A stretch of 42,940 bases of DNA from Lachnospiraceae bacterium (lineage in GTDB: Bacteria; Bacillota; Clostridia; Lachnospirales; Lachnospiraceae): positions 1-42,940 of the forward strand of contig JAEERY010000038.1 in NCBI GenBank assembly GCA_016286035.1. The letters run 5' to 3'. The notes below the pieces were generated by a model. That model saw only the letters and a program-made list of their open reading frames with translations. It was not told the origin of the DNA and made no database searches. A program made the translations under genes and the position numbers. This document shows, in pieces, positions 31,744 to 39,002 of this stretch (position 1 is its first letter; the number at the start of each line of letters is the position of its first letter).

Positions 31744-32931
31744 TCACATTTTAGTTTCCAGCTGTCCAGCAATATCCGCATCAACGATCTCTTCACCGCT
31801 TCTTTCCTTAAGCTGTGCTTTGCTCATCTCAGACAGACCATCATTTACGACACTGCACATATCACACGTAGAACACTTATCAAGCTGTTCCTTTGTAACC
31901 TTACCATCCCTGTAATCACAGCATATCTTATTCTCATACATGCTGTAAGGCTTATCGGTAAAGAGAGACTTTAGTTTATGCTTAAATACCCACCAGGCAG
32001 GCTTCCATATATACTTATGCATTGCAGGACTTACAGAGCCTATCATCCAGCACTGTCTGTCACAGTGACGTACCTTGTTTCTTACTTTCTCAGCTTCAGG
32101 ACTGTTCCATAGCTCATCCCATGTCTGAGTATTAAGATTACCCATAACTTCCTTATCTTTTGTTCCGTTACAGGGCATAACATCGCCATAAGGATCTATA
32201 AAGAAGGTATCAAATGACATGTCACAGGGAAGGAGTCTTGGCTGTCCATATATGTAATTTATGAGTCCATGATTAAAGTAAGCCCTGAACCACTTCTTGG
32301 GACTCTTACTCTTCAAAAGCTTATTTATGAGCTTTTCAAAGTTCTCAGCAACCATGGGACGGTCTTTTATGATGTTCTTAGCCTCAACAAAATAGAAACT
32401 GTTATGAAGGCTTGCTGTGGCAAACTCCATCCCCATCTCATCAGAGATATCATAAAGAGGAACAAGATCAGGTGCATTCCTGTCCTGAACAGTCATACCA
32501 AAGCCAACATCCTTCATTCCCATCTCACGAAGAGTCTTAAGTGTCTGATATCCTCTCTGATAACCGTTTTCAAGGCCTCTTATCTCATTGTTGGTAGCTT
32601 CCAAGCCTTCTATTGATATCCTTATTCCAACTTGAGGGAATTCCTTTGCAAGAGCCACTATCCTGTCTGTAAAGAACCCATTGGTGCTTATGACTATCCT
32701 GTCTGATATCTTATATAACTCTCTTACTATATCCGCTATATCTGTCCTTATAAAAGGTTCTCCTCCTGTGATGTTTGTAAAGTACATCTTAGGGAGTTTT
32801 TTTATTGTATCTATACTGAGTTCCTCTTCAGGTTTTGAAGGGGCTTTATATCTGTTACACATAGTACATCTGGCATTGCACCTGTATGTTACTATGACTG
32901 TTCCATTTAATTTCTTATCGGAATTGTTCAT
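31744..32931 (-). CDS. Radical SAM protein with C-terminal cysteine clusters
   Basis: 395-residue radical SAM enzyme. The [4Fe-4S] motif CNARCTMC (18-25) follows VTYR, with TGGEPF (about 55-60) for SAM binding. The C-terminal half has several cysteines of SPASM type (PCDMSF, MPCNGT, HCDRQCW) and a further group near the end (ICCDYRDG and KCSTCDMC), suggesting auxiliary clusters. Substrate unknown; relatives modify peptides or act in sugar and lipid pathways. The ATG at 32931 has an AGG site, and an extended -10 lies upstream. Confidence 0.88.
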   Translation of the reverse strand: MNNSDKKLNGTVIVTYRCNARCTMCNRYKAPSKPEEELSIDTIKKLPKMYFTNITGGEPFIRTDIADIVRELYKISDRIVISTNGFFTDRIVALAKEFPQVGIRISIEGLEATNNEIRGLENGYQRGYQTLKTLREMGMKDVGFGMTVQDRNAPDLVPLYDISDEMGMEFATASLHNSFYFVEAKNIIKDRPMVAENFEKLINKLLKSKSPKKWFRAYFNHGLINYIYGQPRLLPCDMSFDTFFIDPYGDVMPCNGTKDKEVMGNLNTQTWDELWNSPEAEKVRNKVRHCDRQCWMIGSVSPAMHKYIWKPAWWVFKHKLKSLFTDKPYSMYENKICCDYRDGKVTKEQLDKCSTCDMCSVVNDGLSEMSKAQLKERSGEEIVDADIAGQLETKM

Positions 32932-32984
32932 TGATATGTACCTAAGTCTTTCTTTTATTGTAAAGATATTTTGCTGACTTATGT

Positions 32985-32993
32985 ATTATACCA
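32985..32993 (-). promoter_or_regulatory. Probable promoter of the radical SAM gene (extended -10)
   Basis: TGGTATAAT on the minus strand (TATAAT 32985-32990), about 54 bases before the start. The -35 region is poor. Confidence 0.55.
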
Positions 32994-32999
32994 TAAAGG

Positions 33000-33282
33000 G
33001 TGGGGATCATATATATTCATTTGTTTTAATTGGGTTTAATTGGATGATTGGATTTTTGAATGTATTTTTGAATCCTTTTAGGATGGAGTTTTTTTACGCT
33101 TACTTATTTTTTATGGGTGTTTATGGGATGTGGATATTAGAGTACGTATCAATGTGTTGAGGGAATGGGGAAGCTATAATCAGACTGTGACATATGTAGT
33201 GCATTTACGCATATCTAGTGAAAGCTTTTCTTTAACATACATAACGCTTTGATTCCTTCATATGCTAAACACAAAATTCACT
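33000..33282. other. Intergenic region without recognised gene
   Basis: AT-rich 283 bases between the HEPN-like gene and the radical SAM promoter. Short frames are broken by many stops. A weak 5-bp hairpin (ATCCT-TTT-AGGAT) followed by T residues on the plus strand lies near 33074-33100; I could not assign a function. Confidence 0.5.
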
Positions 33283-34263
33283 CTAATTTTCAAGGCTTTC
33301 GATTCCTGTAATCTTTTGTATTCGATTTCTTATCACATAATCTTTAGTACAAATAATAAACAGCTTTTTATTCTTGCTTTTTTCAACTGTTTTCTCAAAC
33401 GGAGTGATATAGTCTATGTTTATTAGTATTGCAGCCAAAGTGTTCAAAAGCATAATAGAATCTATTCTTCTATTCGAAAACATATATCCATGAGCAGATA
33501 GATGTCTCCTTACCTTTTTATTTGATTCTATAAACACTTTACTCCCAAATCTATAATCACTGAATATCAGATCTATATTATTAGATAACATTTGTAACTC
33601 AAAAAGAAAACTAAGATCATGAAACATATAATTATCTGCATAATATTTTATAATAGGTTTTAGTATTCCCTTTCTTTTGGTACATCCCTTATCTTTTAAA
33701 ACAATCCCTAATATATTTTCAATAATAGCTACTGTAGCAGTATTCATTAATGCATATTGTCTGTTATAGAACGCTTTTTTTATCTGTCCAAAAATCACTG
33801 TATGGCGTCTAGGAAGTCCATTTTCGATAATATAGAACATGTTTTGAAGTCGTTCCTTAGTAAAATACGAAGCTATCAATCTATCAAATTCTATTTCATC
33901 ATTCGCCTGCTCAATTAACTGCTTTAATTCTTCCGGTGAAATATCAAACGGCCATGCCCAATGAAATTCGTCGAGTGAATTCTGATAGTCATAAAAGTTT
34001 AAGTAGCTATATGGATTATCATGGGCTTCTTCGATTGCATTTGCTAATTTAGCAAATGTTTCTTTTATAGAGGTCATATAATCAGAAGAAAGCATTTTAG
34101 AAATAGTGGAACTCAAAGCTGTTACAGTTTTAATTATGCCACTAAAATCAATCTCTCTAATAATTGAATTAACAGTATTGTTAAGTGAAATCATTGTATT
34201 TACCATTTTTTCACCATTTAACGATTCCTCTTTTTTATCAGATATATTAATATCCTCTACCAT
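33283..34263 (-). CDS. HEPN-like protein in the toxin-antitoxin operon
   Basis: 326-residue AT-rich gene of no family I can name. The C-terminal third is helical and carries RRHLSAHG at 252-259, which fits the Rx4-6H motif of HEPN RNase and abortive-infection domains. The N-terminal part is also helical (VNTMISLNNTVNSIIREI). The C-terminal tail is basic. No membrane segment or signal peptide. The ATG at 34263 with AGGTGAG close upstream is preferred to a GTG two codons earlier. It starts 21 bases after the XRE-ImmA/IrrE gene, so it is the third gene of that operon. A role as effector or RNase is inference. Confidence 0.65.
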   Translation of the reverse strand: MVEDINISDKKEESLNGEKMVNTMISLNNTVNSIIREIDFSGIIKTVTALSSTISKMLSSDYMTSIKETFAKLANAIEEAHDNPYSYLNFYDYQNSLDEFHWAWPFDISPEELKQLIEQANDEIEFDRLIASYFTKERLQNMFYIIENGLPRRHTVIFGQIKKAFYNRQYALMNTATVAIIENILGIVLKDKGCTKRKGILKPIIKYYADNYMFHDLSFLFELQMLSNNIDLIFSDYRFGSKVFIESNKKVRRHLSAHGYMFSNRRIDSIMLLNTLAAILINIDYITPFEKTVEKSKNKKLFIICTKDYVIRNRIQKITGIESLEN

Positions 34264-34284
34264 TTTCACTCACCTAAAATACTA

Positions 34285-35337
34285 TCATACAGCTATTTCA
34301 TATTTTTCTTTCAAATCATTCAACATACTGTATTCTATCATCCCTTCCAGTTGCATCCTCCCAACCACAATTCCTGGAGCGATCCCCTGTGCCTTTGCAA
34401 ACTGAAGAACACTTTTTTTTGTATAATCTTTTTTTCTTTTAAAAACATCAAAATCTTCAGATAGTATCAATGTATCACCAGCCCATTTATCTGCAGTTTT
34501 CTCATCATCTTCAGATGTGCCGTTAGGCTGTCCAACATGTCCGAGCACAATATGCGCCAGTTCATGGAATAAACTGAACCAAAACTTATCCGCATCCCTT
34601 CCTCTTGCTGTAAGTCCAACAACAATCTTATTTCCGTCCATAAAGGAAGCTCCCTGAAGAAATGAGCCCTTAAGATGAGGTAGAAAAACCAGGGCTATTC
34701 CACAATCTGCAAGATGTTCTTTTACCTGTGGGCAAAAGTCTTTTGGCTTAAGCACAGTCATCTTTCTTATGTCCTGCATAGTTGAGATTAGACCCTTGAT
34801 ATTGATTGGTGCAGTTTGTATATCACGTGCCTTGATCTTTGCTTCCTGAGTCCATGCCATTAAAGCAAGATCACTCTTTTCTGTGATTGCTAATCGTCTG
34901 CATGCAATTCTTGTTATTTGCTCACTTCCAAGCAGCGAAAGTTCAACAACCTCAAAGTATTTCCTAAGATTTATCACTTTCTCTTTTGTATCCCGAGTCA
35001 CAGGAATCCATCCGAAATTTGCCATCTCACTATAAGGAAACTGTTTTGCAATTTCAACATCAGCATCCATTGCATTTTCTGCTTCAGCCTTAATAATCTT
35101 CTCTCTGTAAATCGCTTCAAGATTATTCCAAAACTTTGCCGGAATGCCTAATACCATTTCCAATCTGATTGCTGTCTCAGCTGTAAGCTGTACTTCACCG
35201 TTGATAAGCTTGCTGATATGTTTCTCAGACATATCCATCCTGGCCGCAAACTCTTTCTGGCTCATGCCCCTGTAATTTAACTGTTCTTTAATTGTTGCCC
35301 CAGGTGGCGTTGCAATGATGTTGCTACTTCTCACCAT
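34285..35337 (-). CDS. HigA-type XRE regulator fused to ImmA/IrrE metallopeptidase
   Basis: 350 residues. The N-terminal XRE domain (about 10-75) reads IKEQLNYRGMSQKEFAARMDMSEKHISKLING, then LGIPAKFWNNLEAIYREK, which is typical of HigA-like antitoxins. The C-terminal domain has HELAH (258-262) and a downstream EDDEKTADKWA segment that supplies the third zinc ligand in ImmA/IrrE peptidases. In such systems the DNA-binding domain represses the operon and the peptidase can cleave a repressor or toxin. The ATG at 35337 has a perfect AAGGAGG site. It lies 31 bases after the toxin gene and 21 before the HEPN-like gene. Confidence 0.93.
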   Translation of the reverse strand: MVRSSNIIATPPGATIKEQLNYRGMSQKEFAARMDMSEKHISKLINGEVQLTAETAIRLEMVLGIPAKFWNNLEAIYREKIIKAEAENAMDADVEIAKQFPYSEMANFGWIPVTRDTKEKVINLRKYFEVVELSLLGSEQITRIACRRLAITEKSDLALMAWTQEAKIKARDIQTAPINIKGLISTMQDIRKMTVLKPKDFCPQVKEHLADCGIALVFLPHLKGSFLQGASFMDGNKIVVGLTARGRDADKFWFSLFHELAHIVLGHVGQPNGTSEDDEKTADKWAGDTLILSEDFDVFKRKKDYTKKSVLQFAKAQGIAPGIVVGRMQLEGMIEYSMLNDLKEKYEIAV

Positions 35338-35368
35338 AGTGCTACCTCCTTGCTTCTCATCTTGACCT

Positions 35369-35665
35369 TCAATGATAATCCACTATTTCCAAAATATTAG
35401 CTATTTGGATTTCATTGCCTTTCTTCTCAAATACCAATCTATACGGATGTACTAAATCCATAGCATACTGTCCTTTCCTATTCTGCGCAAGTGGGTGACA
35501 TCGTCCAATATGGAACTGTATCATCATCTCAATAGTATCCGAAGCAGCAATTTGATCTATACGCAGGTGTATTTTATCTGCCATTTCTATGCCATAGGAT
35601 TTCTCTGCCGTTTTTACATCCGTACAAATTTTTTCTATTTTCTTATTTTTGTACGTTATATCCAA
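35369..35665 (-). CDS. RelE/HigB-family toxin
   Basis: 98-residue basic toxin of the HigB/RelE plasmid maintenance killer group, expected to cleave mRNA on the ribosome. The signature CHPLAQNRKGQYAMDLVHPYRLVFE (about 56-80) is typical. The start codon is TTG at 35665, preceded by GAGGT six bases upstream; no in-frame ATG or GTG is available before the stop of the reading frame, so low toxin translation is likely. It is the first gene of the operon, as in other HigBA loci, and is followed by the antitoxin-peptidase gene. Confidence 0.92.
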   Translation of the reverse strand: MDITYKNKKIEKICTDVKTAEKSYGIEMADKIHLRIDQIAASDTIEMMIQFHIGRCHPLAQNRKGQYAMDLVHPYRLVFEKKGNEIQIANILEIVDYH

Positions 35666-35684
35666 GCCATCACCTCGCTTAAAA

Positions 35685-35701
35685 TTAACCTTTGAGGTTA
35701 A
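35685..35701. promoter_or_regulatory. Operator 1 of toxin operon
   Basis: Palindrome TTAACCT-nnn-AGGTTAA (7-base arms) just downstream of the -10. Shares the consensus TTwACCTnnnAGGTwAA with operator 2; probably bound by the XRE domain. Confidence 0.75.
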
Positions 35702-35704
35702 TTA

Positions 35705-35733
35705 AGTATAACATGTATATTCTCTTTAGTCAA
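35705..35733 (-). promoter_or_regulatory. Promoter of toxin operon
   Basis: TTGACT (35728-35733) and TATACT (35705-35710) on the minus strand with a 17-base spacer, 40 bases before the TTG start. Confidence 0.85.
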
Positions 35734-35740
35734 GAAGGCA

Positions 35741-35757
35741 TTTACCTCCAAGGTAAA
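35741..35757. promoter_or_regulatory. Operator 2 of toxin operon
   Basis: Palindrome TTTACCT-nnn-AGGTAAA (7-base arms) just upstream of the -35. Centre-to-centre distance to operator 1 is 56 bases, so the two sites bracket the promoter. Confidence 0.75.
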
Positions 35758-35832
35758 CGTCCTCATATGTTTATATATAACTCACTAGAGGTATAAACGT
35801 AAGCGTCAAACCATACGCTCTACATTAAAATA

Positions 35833-35850
35833 CGCCGCTGATTAGCGGCG
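35833..35850. terminator. Hairpin at the IS66 remnant end
   Basis: Perfect 7-bp GC-rich stem CGCCGCT-GATT-AGCGGCG overlapping the transposase stop codon. T-rich stretches follow on both strands (GGTTTTCT on plus, TATTTTAA on minus), so it may terminate transcription either way and insulate the toxin promoter. Confidence 0.6.
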
Positions 35851-36018
35851 CGGTTTTCTACAGATATCAGGGTTTTCTAGTGATCACAGCATCAGTGGAT
35901 CAAGTTTTGTGATATCTTTATTTCCCTCATCATCATGAAGCTTTGGAAGCTTTGTTAATAGATATTCAAGATATTTCTATGGATGCAGGTTGTTTATCTT
36001 TGCTGTTTCAGTAGACAC
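35842..36018 (-). pseudogene. IS66 transposase C-terminal fragment
   Basis: Reading the minus strand from 36018 gives STETAKINNLHP, stop (TAG at 35977-35979), KYLEYLLTKLPKL and KLDPLML, stop (TGA at 35884-35886), SLENPDICRKPRR and a final stop. This matches the C-terminal tail of IS66 transposases, where the two internal stops would be Tyr and Trp (each one base away). The fragment is therefore inactive. No coding similarity was seen above 36018. Confidence 0.75.
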
Positions 36019-36085
36019 ATATCAGGTAGCGACAATATTTTATCCCTGACAATTTATCAGTCGCATATCAGGCAGCAACAACATC
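36009..36085. repeat. Degenerate direct repeat
   Basis: Two related copies of about 28 bases (CAGTAGACACATATCAGGTAGCGACAA-like at 36009-36039 and CAGTCGCATATCAGGCAGCAACAA-like at 36058-36085). Their origin is unclear; they lie at the broken inner edge of the IS66 remnant. Confidence 0.45.
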
Positions 36086-36264
36086 TGACATGTCCTCTTT
36101 ATAAACGAAAAGAATTACTTCTATTTTCAGAACAGCAGGCAACATTTGTTTTGTGTCAAATCAGCCTACCATCCATTTGAGAGATATATGTGATAGTAAA
36201 CTTCGCGGTTATTTTGCATTTTTAACCGATTAAACCTTTGATTATATTATTCTCATAGATCTGC
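36086..36264. other. Intergenic region without recognised feature
   Basis: AT-rich sequence between the direct repeat and the stop of the GHKL gene. I see no reading frame with family similarity and no convincing terminator. Confidence 0.4.
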
Positions 36265-37302
36265 TTAAGTTGTATTCATCACATGATTGATCATACGCTT
36301 AACATTTTTGTTGGCGTTAACTGGCACAAGTTTTACTCCCGGATGTGATTTTCCGTATACTACAAACACTTCATGCATAAATCCCTGGCCTGCATCATCT
36401 ACACCTTCAAAATCCAATACAACCTCCTTAAAACTCTCAAATCTTCTAACCAGTCTTTTAGCCTGAGATCTTGAGACCGGATAATCATCAAATATATTTT
36501 TTATCGGTATACTTGTTTTGTAAAATCCGTTATCAATATTCGAAAATTTATCCATGATTTTAGCCATGGATTTTGTGCTGAAATTTGATAGTTTCAAATA
36601 CACTATAGTACCTTTATCCATTTCTGATACAGAACCATCTTCTTTGTTTAGATTAAAGCGAAGCGTATCTATATTGACTTCTTCATATTTGTTTCTCGTA
36701 AAAACCTTTCCATCAGAAAATGCCGCAAATCTATCTGCAGCATTTGAAGAAAAGAAAATACCTTCACCGGAATGATTAGCCTTATCTGTAGTCAGTTTTC
36801 CTTTGAACAACTCCGAAATTGCATCATCTAACGAAGACAATCTGTAATAGTCTTTAATTTTTCTAAAAATCCCCACACCATTATCCACTATAAAGAAAGA
36901 AATGCTCATATAATTCTTTTTATATATTAATGCAAACCTATCTGCGTTAGAATGATCCAATACATTATTAATCATCTCAGAAAGGCAATATCTCCAAATT
37001 CTCTGTACATTTTCAGGACATTTTTCAATCAAGGGCTCAATATCTCTTTCCATGATATCCATTTCATCAGAAACATTTCTCGTTTCGTACATAAAGCTTC
37101 CATTTTTTTCTATCAACGAATATTTATGTCCCTTTTTCGAAAGGATACCATCTATTTCCATCTCTTTTATATAACGGTACACACTCGTCGACGTTATCTC
37201 AAAAGCGTCTACCGTCTTCTTTACCATATCAATGCATCCCTGATCTATTTGTTCCAATATATAATGTTTAATAGCATCTCTTTTATTCCTGGTAAAACTC
37301 AT
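36265..37302 (-). CDS. HTH, GHKL ATPase and STAS-like (DUF4325) three-domain protein
   Basis: 345-residue cytoplasmic protein. The N-terminal winged helix (about 10-62) has VDAFEITSTSVYRYIKEME. A histidine-kinase-type ATP-binding domain follows (about 85-240) with the N box SEMINNVLDHSNA (108-120), the G1 box DNGVGIF (140-146) and the G2 box HSGEGIFFSS (177-186); there is no phosphoacceptor domain. The C-terminal STAS-like DUF4325 domain (about 265-340) contains DFEGVDDAGQGFMHEVFVVYG. Such proteins are annotated as regulators of unknown signal and often occur in accessory regions. ATG at 37302 has a GGAGG site. The promoter carries three copies of an 11-base motif, suggesting self-regulation. 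Confidence 0.85.
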   Translation of the reverse strand: MSFTRNKRDAIKHYILEQIDQGCIDMVKKTVDAFEITSTSVYRYIKEMEIDGILSKKGHKYSLIEKNGSFMYETRNVSDEMDIMERDIEPLIEKCPENVQRIWRYCLSEMINNVLDHSNADRFALIYKKNYMSISFFIVDNGVGIFRKIKDYYRLSSLDDAISELFKGKLTTDKANHSGEGIFFSSNAADRFAAFSDGKVFTRNKYEEVNIDTLRFNLNKEDGSVSEMDKGTIVYLKLSNFSTKSMAKIMDKFSNIDNGFYKTSIPIKNIFDDYPVSRSQAKRLVRRFESFKEVVLDFEGVDDAGQGFMHEVFVVYGKSHPGVKLVPVNANKNVKRMINHVMNTT

Positions 37303-37316
37303 ATTACCTCCTTCAA

Positions 37317-37378
37317 AAACAACTATACAGCATTAGTTCTCTCATTTATAGTTGTTTATTTTATAATTATAGTTGTTT
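37317..37378. repeat. Three copies of an 11-base operator-like motif
   Basis: The motif AAACAACTATA occurs on the plus strand at 37317-37327 and, inverted, at 37347-37357 and 37368-37378. The last two are 21 bases apart (two helical turns), and one overlaps the -10. Probably bound by the winged helix of the adjacent gene (inference). Confidence 0.65.
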
Positions 37379-37394
37379 TTTAATGTCATGGCAA
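37366..37394 (-). promoter_or_regulatory. Promoter of the HTH-GHKL gene
   Basis: TTGCCA (37389-37394) and TATAAT (37366-37371) on the minus strand, 17-base spacer, 64 bases before the start codon. Confidence 0.75.
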
Positions 37395-37460
37395 ATACTT
37401 TCTTTTCTAGTTTTTTATAAATATAAGAATATCTCAACTCCATTATTTTACCCAAAACAA

Positions 37461-37485
37461 GAACTCCACATTTTAAATGGAGTTC
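37461..37485 (-). terminator. Possible terminator
   Basis: Perfect 8-bp stem GAACTCCA / TGGAGTTC with a 9-base loop. On the minus strand TTGTTTTG follows, a weak T run. It may end transcription from the surface-protein region. Confidence 0.5.
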
Positions 37486-37647
37486 CTACGATCTGAATCT
37501 ATTTCTTGTTGTCTCATATCATGCGACGGAAAATATATAATATAATCTGTATAATACAAAACCACTCATGGTATGTACCTATCAAATTGATATAACAGTC
37601 AGTCGCAGTCTTAATTCCATAAATATCGCCTGATAATAATCACAAAT

Positions 37648-37949
37648 CTAAAGTTTTAAATCCTTATATGTATCATAATAATCTCTAAAGCTTTCCAGCG
37701 ATACCACGTTAATATAGCTGTATACAATATGTCCTTTTTTCTTAAAATTCTCCTTCTCTTCCACATTAATACACTGTGCATCTATAACAACAGTCTTATA
37801 TGCATCAAGTTTATCGATGTTTTCGGTAACATTCAGAAAAACACCATATTCCGTCTGAGCAGGAATCTAATTCGAATCTGTAAATGCACATGTTCCAAAT
37901 ATAAAAAGAATCAGCATGCACATAACATTTAACGAACACTTTTTCTCAT
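37648..37949 (-). pseudogene. Decayed GH114 (endo-alpha-1,4-polygalactosaminidase-like) N-terminal fragment
   Basis: On the minus strand ATG at 37949 opens MRKSVR and stops. One base later in frame the sequence reads a lipoprotein-like signal LNVMCMLILFIFGTCAFTDSN, then an in-frame TAG, then EYGVFLNVTENIDKLDAYKT, VVIDAQCINVEEKENFKKKG and HIVYSYINVVSLESFRDYYD, ending KDLKL and a stop. This is the N-terminal part of a GH114-type enzyme (YKTVVIDAQ and KKKGHIVYSYINV are typical). A one-base loss in an A run plus a nonsense codon, and loss of the catalytic C-terminal part, mark it as dead. Confidence 0.7.
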
Positions 37950-37989
37950 ATTTAATCTCTATATATCACAAATGCAATACTGACCATCT

Positions 37990-38895
37990 CTATTTTTTCT
38001 TCTTTAATACAAAATAAACCGAAACACCGATAACAGCAGCCAGACACACTGCAAAAACAATTACTGCAACCAATGATACCGAATCAGGTTCATTCTGCAT
38101 CTCACCTCCCATAGTCTCAATATCCGCTATACTCTCATCATCGCCGTTTTCTTTTTCAGCTGTGATCATTGCATCTTTCTTTTCTTCCGTAGTATCTCTA
38201 TCAATTATTTTTGAAGTATCTTTATACTCCGATATATCGGAATCAGCTGTTTCTGATATATCTCCATCCGGTTCCACATAGCTTCCCTCACCTATGTCAG
38301 ACTGCTTTGAAACCGAATCCTTAACAGCAGTTTTATCTTTTGGCTTAGCATCCACAGTCTTTTGACCCGTATCATCAGAAACCGAAGAACCATCATCATT
38401 ATCGCTTCCAGCATCCGATTTATCCGAATGAGATGTCGCAGTATCACCTGCTGAAACACCTGTATCGGAACCATCTCCGGTTTGAGAAGCATACTCCACA
38501 CTGACCCCATCTCCTGCATTTATGGTGACATCCTCGGTATGGCTCACGATCCTTTCAAGTGAAACAGCCCCTGTAAATGAATCATCAGCTACCTTCATCA
38601 CGGTATCAGGTACTTCTATAGTCTTTATCGAATCACATCCGTCAAATGCTTTGCTCTCTATAACGGAAACAGGTTTGCCCGATATGCTCGATGGAATAGA
38701 TATATCTGTCTCATCACCTATATATCCGCATATAGATACATATCCCGGATATGAATGATAATAGAAATGACCTGCGGAATATACAGTATCATTCTGTGAA
38801 GCATACAGATCTATAGGAAAAAAGATCATTACCGTAAGCATTAAAACAATTGATATATATAATCTCATCTTTTTCTTTAACAGCATAGCAAGCAC
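37990..38895 (-). CDS. Short leucine-rich-repeat surface protein with C-terminal membrane anchor
   Basis: 301 residues: signal peptide (about 8-33, ending LYASQ), a short BspA-type LRR_5 region (about 35-125; SIPSSISGKPVSVIESKAFDGC and IEVPDTVMKVADDSFTGA), a long Ser/Asp/Lys-rich stalk (about 135-265), and a C-terminal membrane segment (about 273-295) followed by KKKK. No LPXTG motif. The start may be GTG at 38895, which has the better-spaced AAGG site, or ATG at 38886. Probably a surface display or adhesion protein. Confidence 0.82.
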   Translation of the reverse strand: MLAMLLKKKMRLYISIVLMLTVMIFFPIDLYASQNDTVYSAGHFYYHSYPGYVSICGYIGDETDISIPSSISGKPVSVIESKAFDGCDSIKTIEVPDTVMKVADDSFTGAVSLERIVSHTEDVTINAGDGVSVEYASQTGDGSDTGVSAGDTATSHSDKSDAGSDNDDGSSVSDDTGQKTVDAKPKDKTAVKDSVSKQSDIGEGSYVEPDGDISETADSDISEYKDTSKIIDRDTTEEKKDAMITAEKENGDDESIADIETMGGEMQNEPDSVSLVAVIVFAVCLAAVIGVSVYFVLKKKK

Positions 38896-38922
38896 CGGCT
38901 TTCCTTCCAGTTAATATGTTCA

Positions 38923-38943
38923 GAGGCGGGTAAACCCCGCCTC
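38923..38943. other. GC-rich hairpin between surface genes
   Basis: Stem GAGGCGGG / CCCGCCTC with a 5-base loop, between the two surface-protein genes. There is no T run on the minus strand, so it is more likely a processing or attenuation element than a standard terminator. Confidence 0.55.
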
Positions 38944-39002
38944 CAAAACTCATTATAACATTAGCAAAAATGAAAACTCTATCATGCCGTAACTCATACA
39001 CC

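Larger units (their letters stand above)
35799..36018 (-). mobile_element. IS66-family remnant (3' end only)
   Basis: The outer end begins GTAAGCGT at 35799, agreeing with the GTAA terminus of IS66 elements. Inside it lie the tail of the transposase and a strong hairpin. The other end and most of the transposase are gone, so no target duplication can be checked. It sits 42 bases upstream of operator 2 of the toxin operon. Confidence 0.7.

Noticed and set aside
33074-33100. Terminator on the plus strand
   Set aside because: Stem of only five pairs with no plus-strand gene to end.
36009-36085. CRISPR array
   Set aside because: Only two imperfect repeats, no regular spacers and no cas genes.
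37520-37647. Possible downstream continuation of the GH114 fragment
   Set aside because: A short open stretch exists in another frame but shows no recognisable GH114 motif and contains stops.
38923-38943. Standard rho-independent terminator
   Set aside because: Strong stem but no T run on either strand; listed as a hairpin only.
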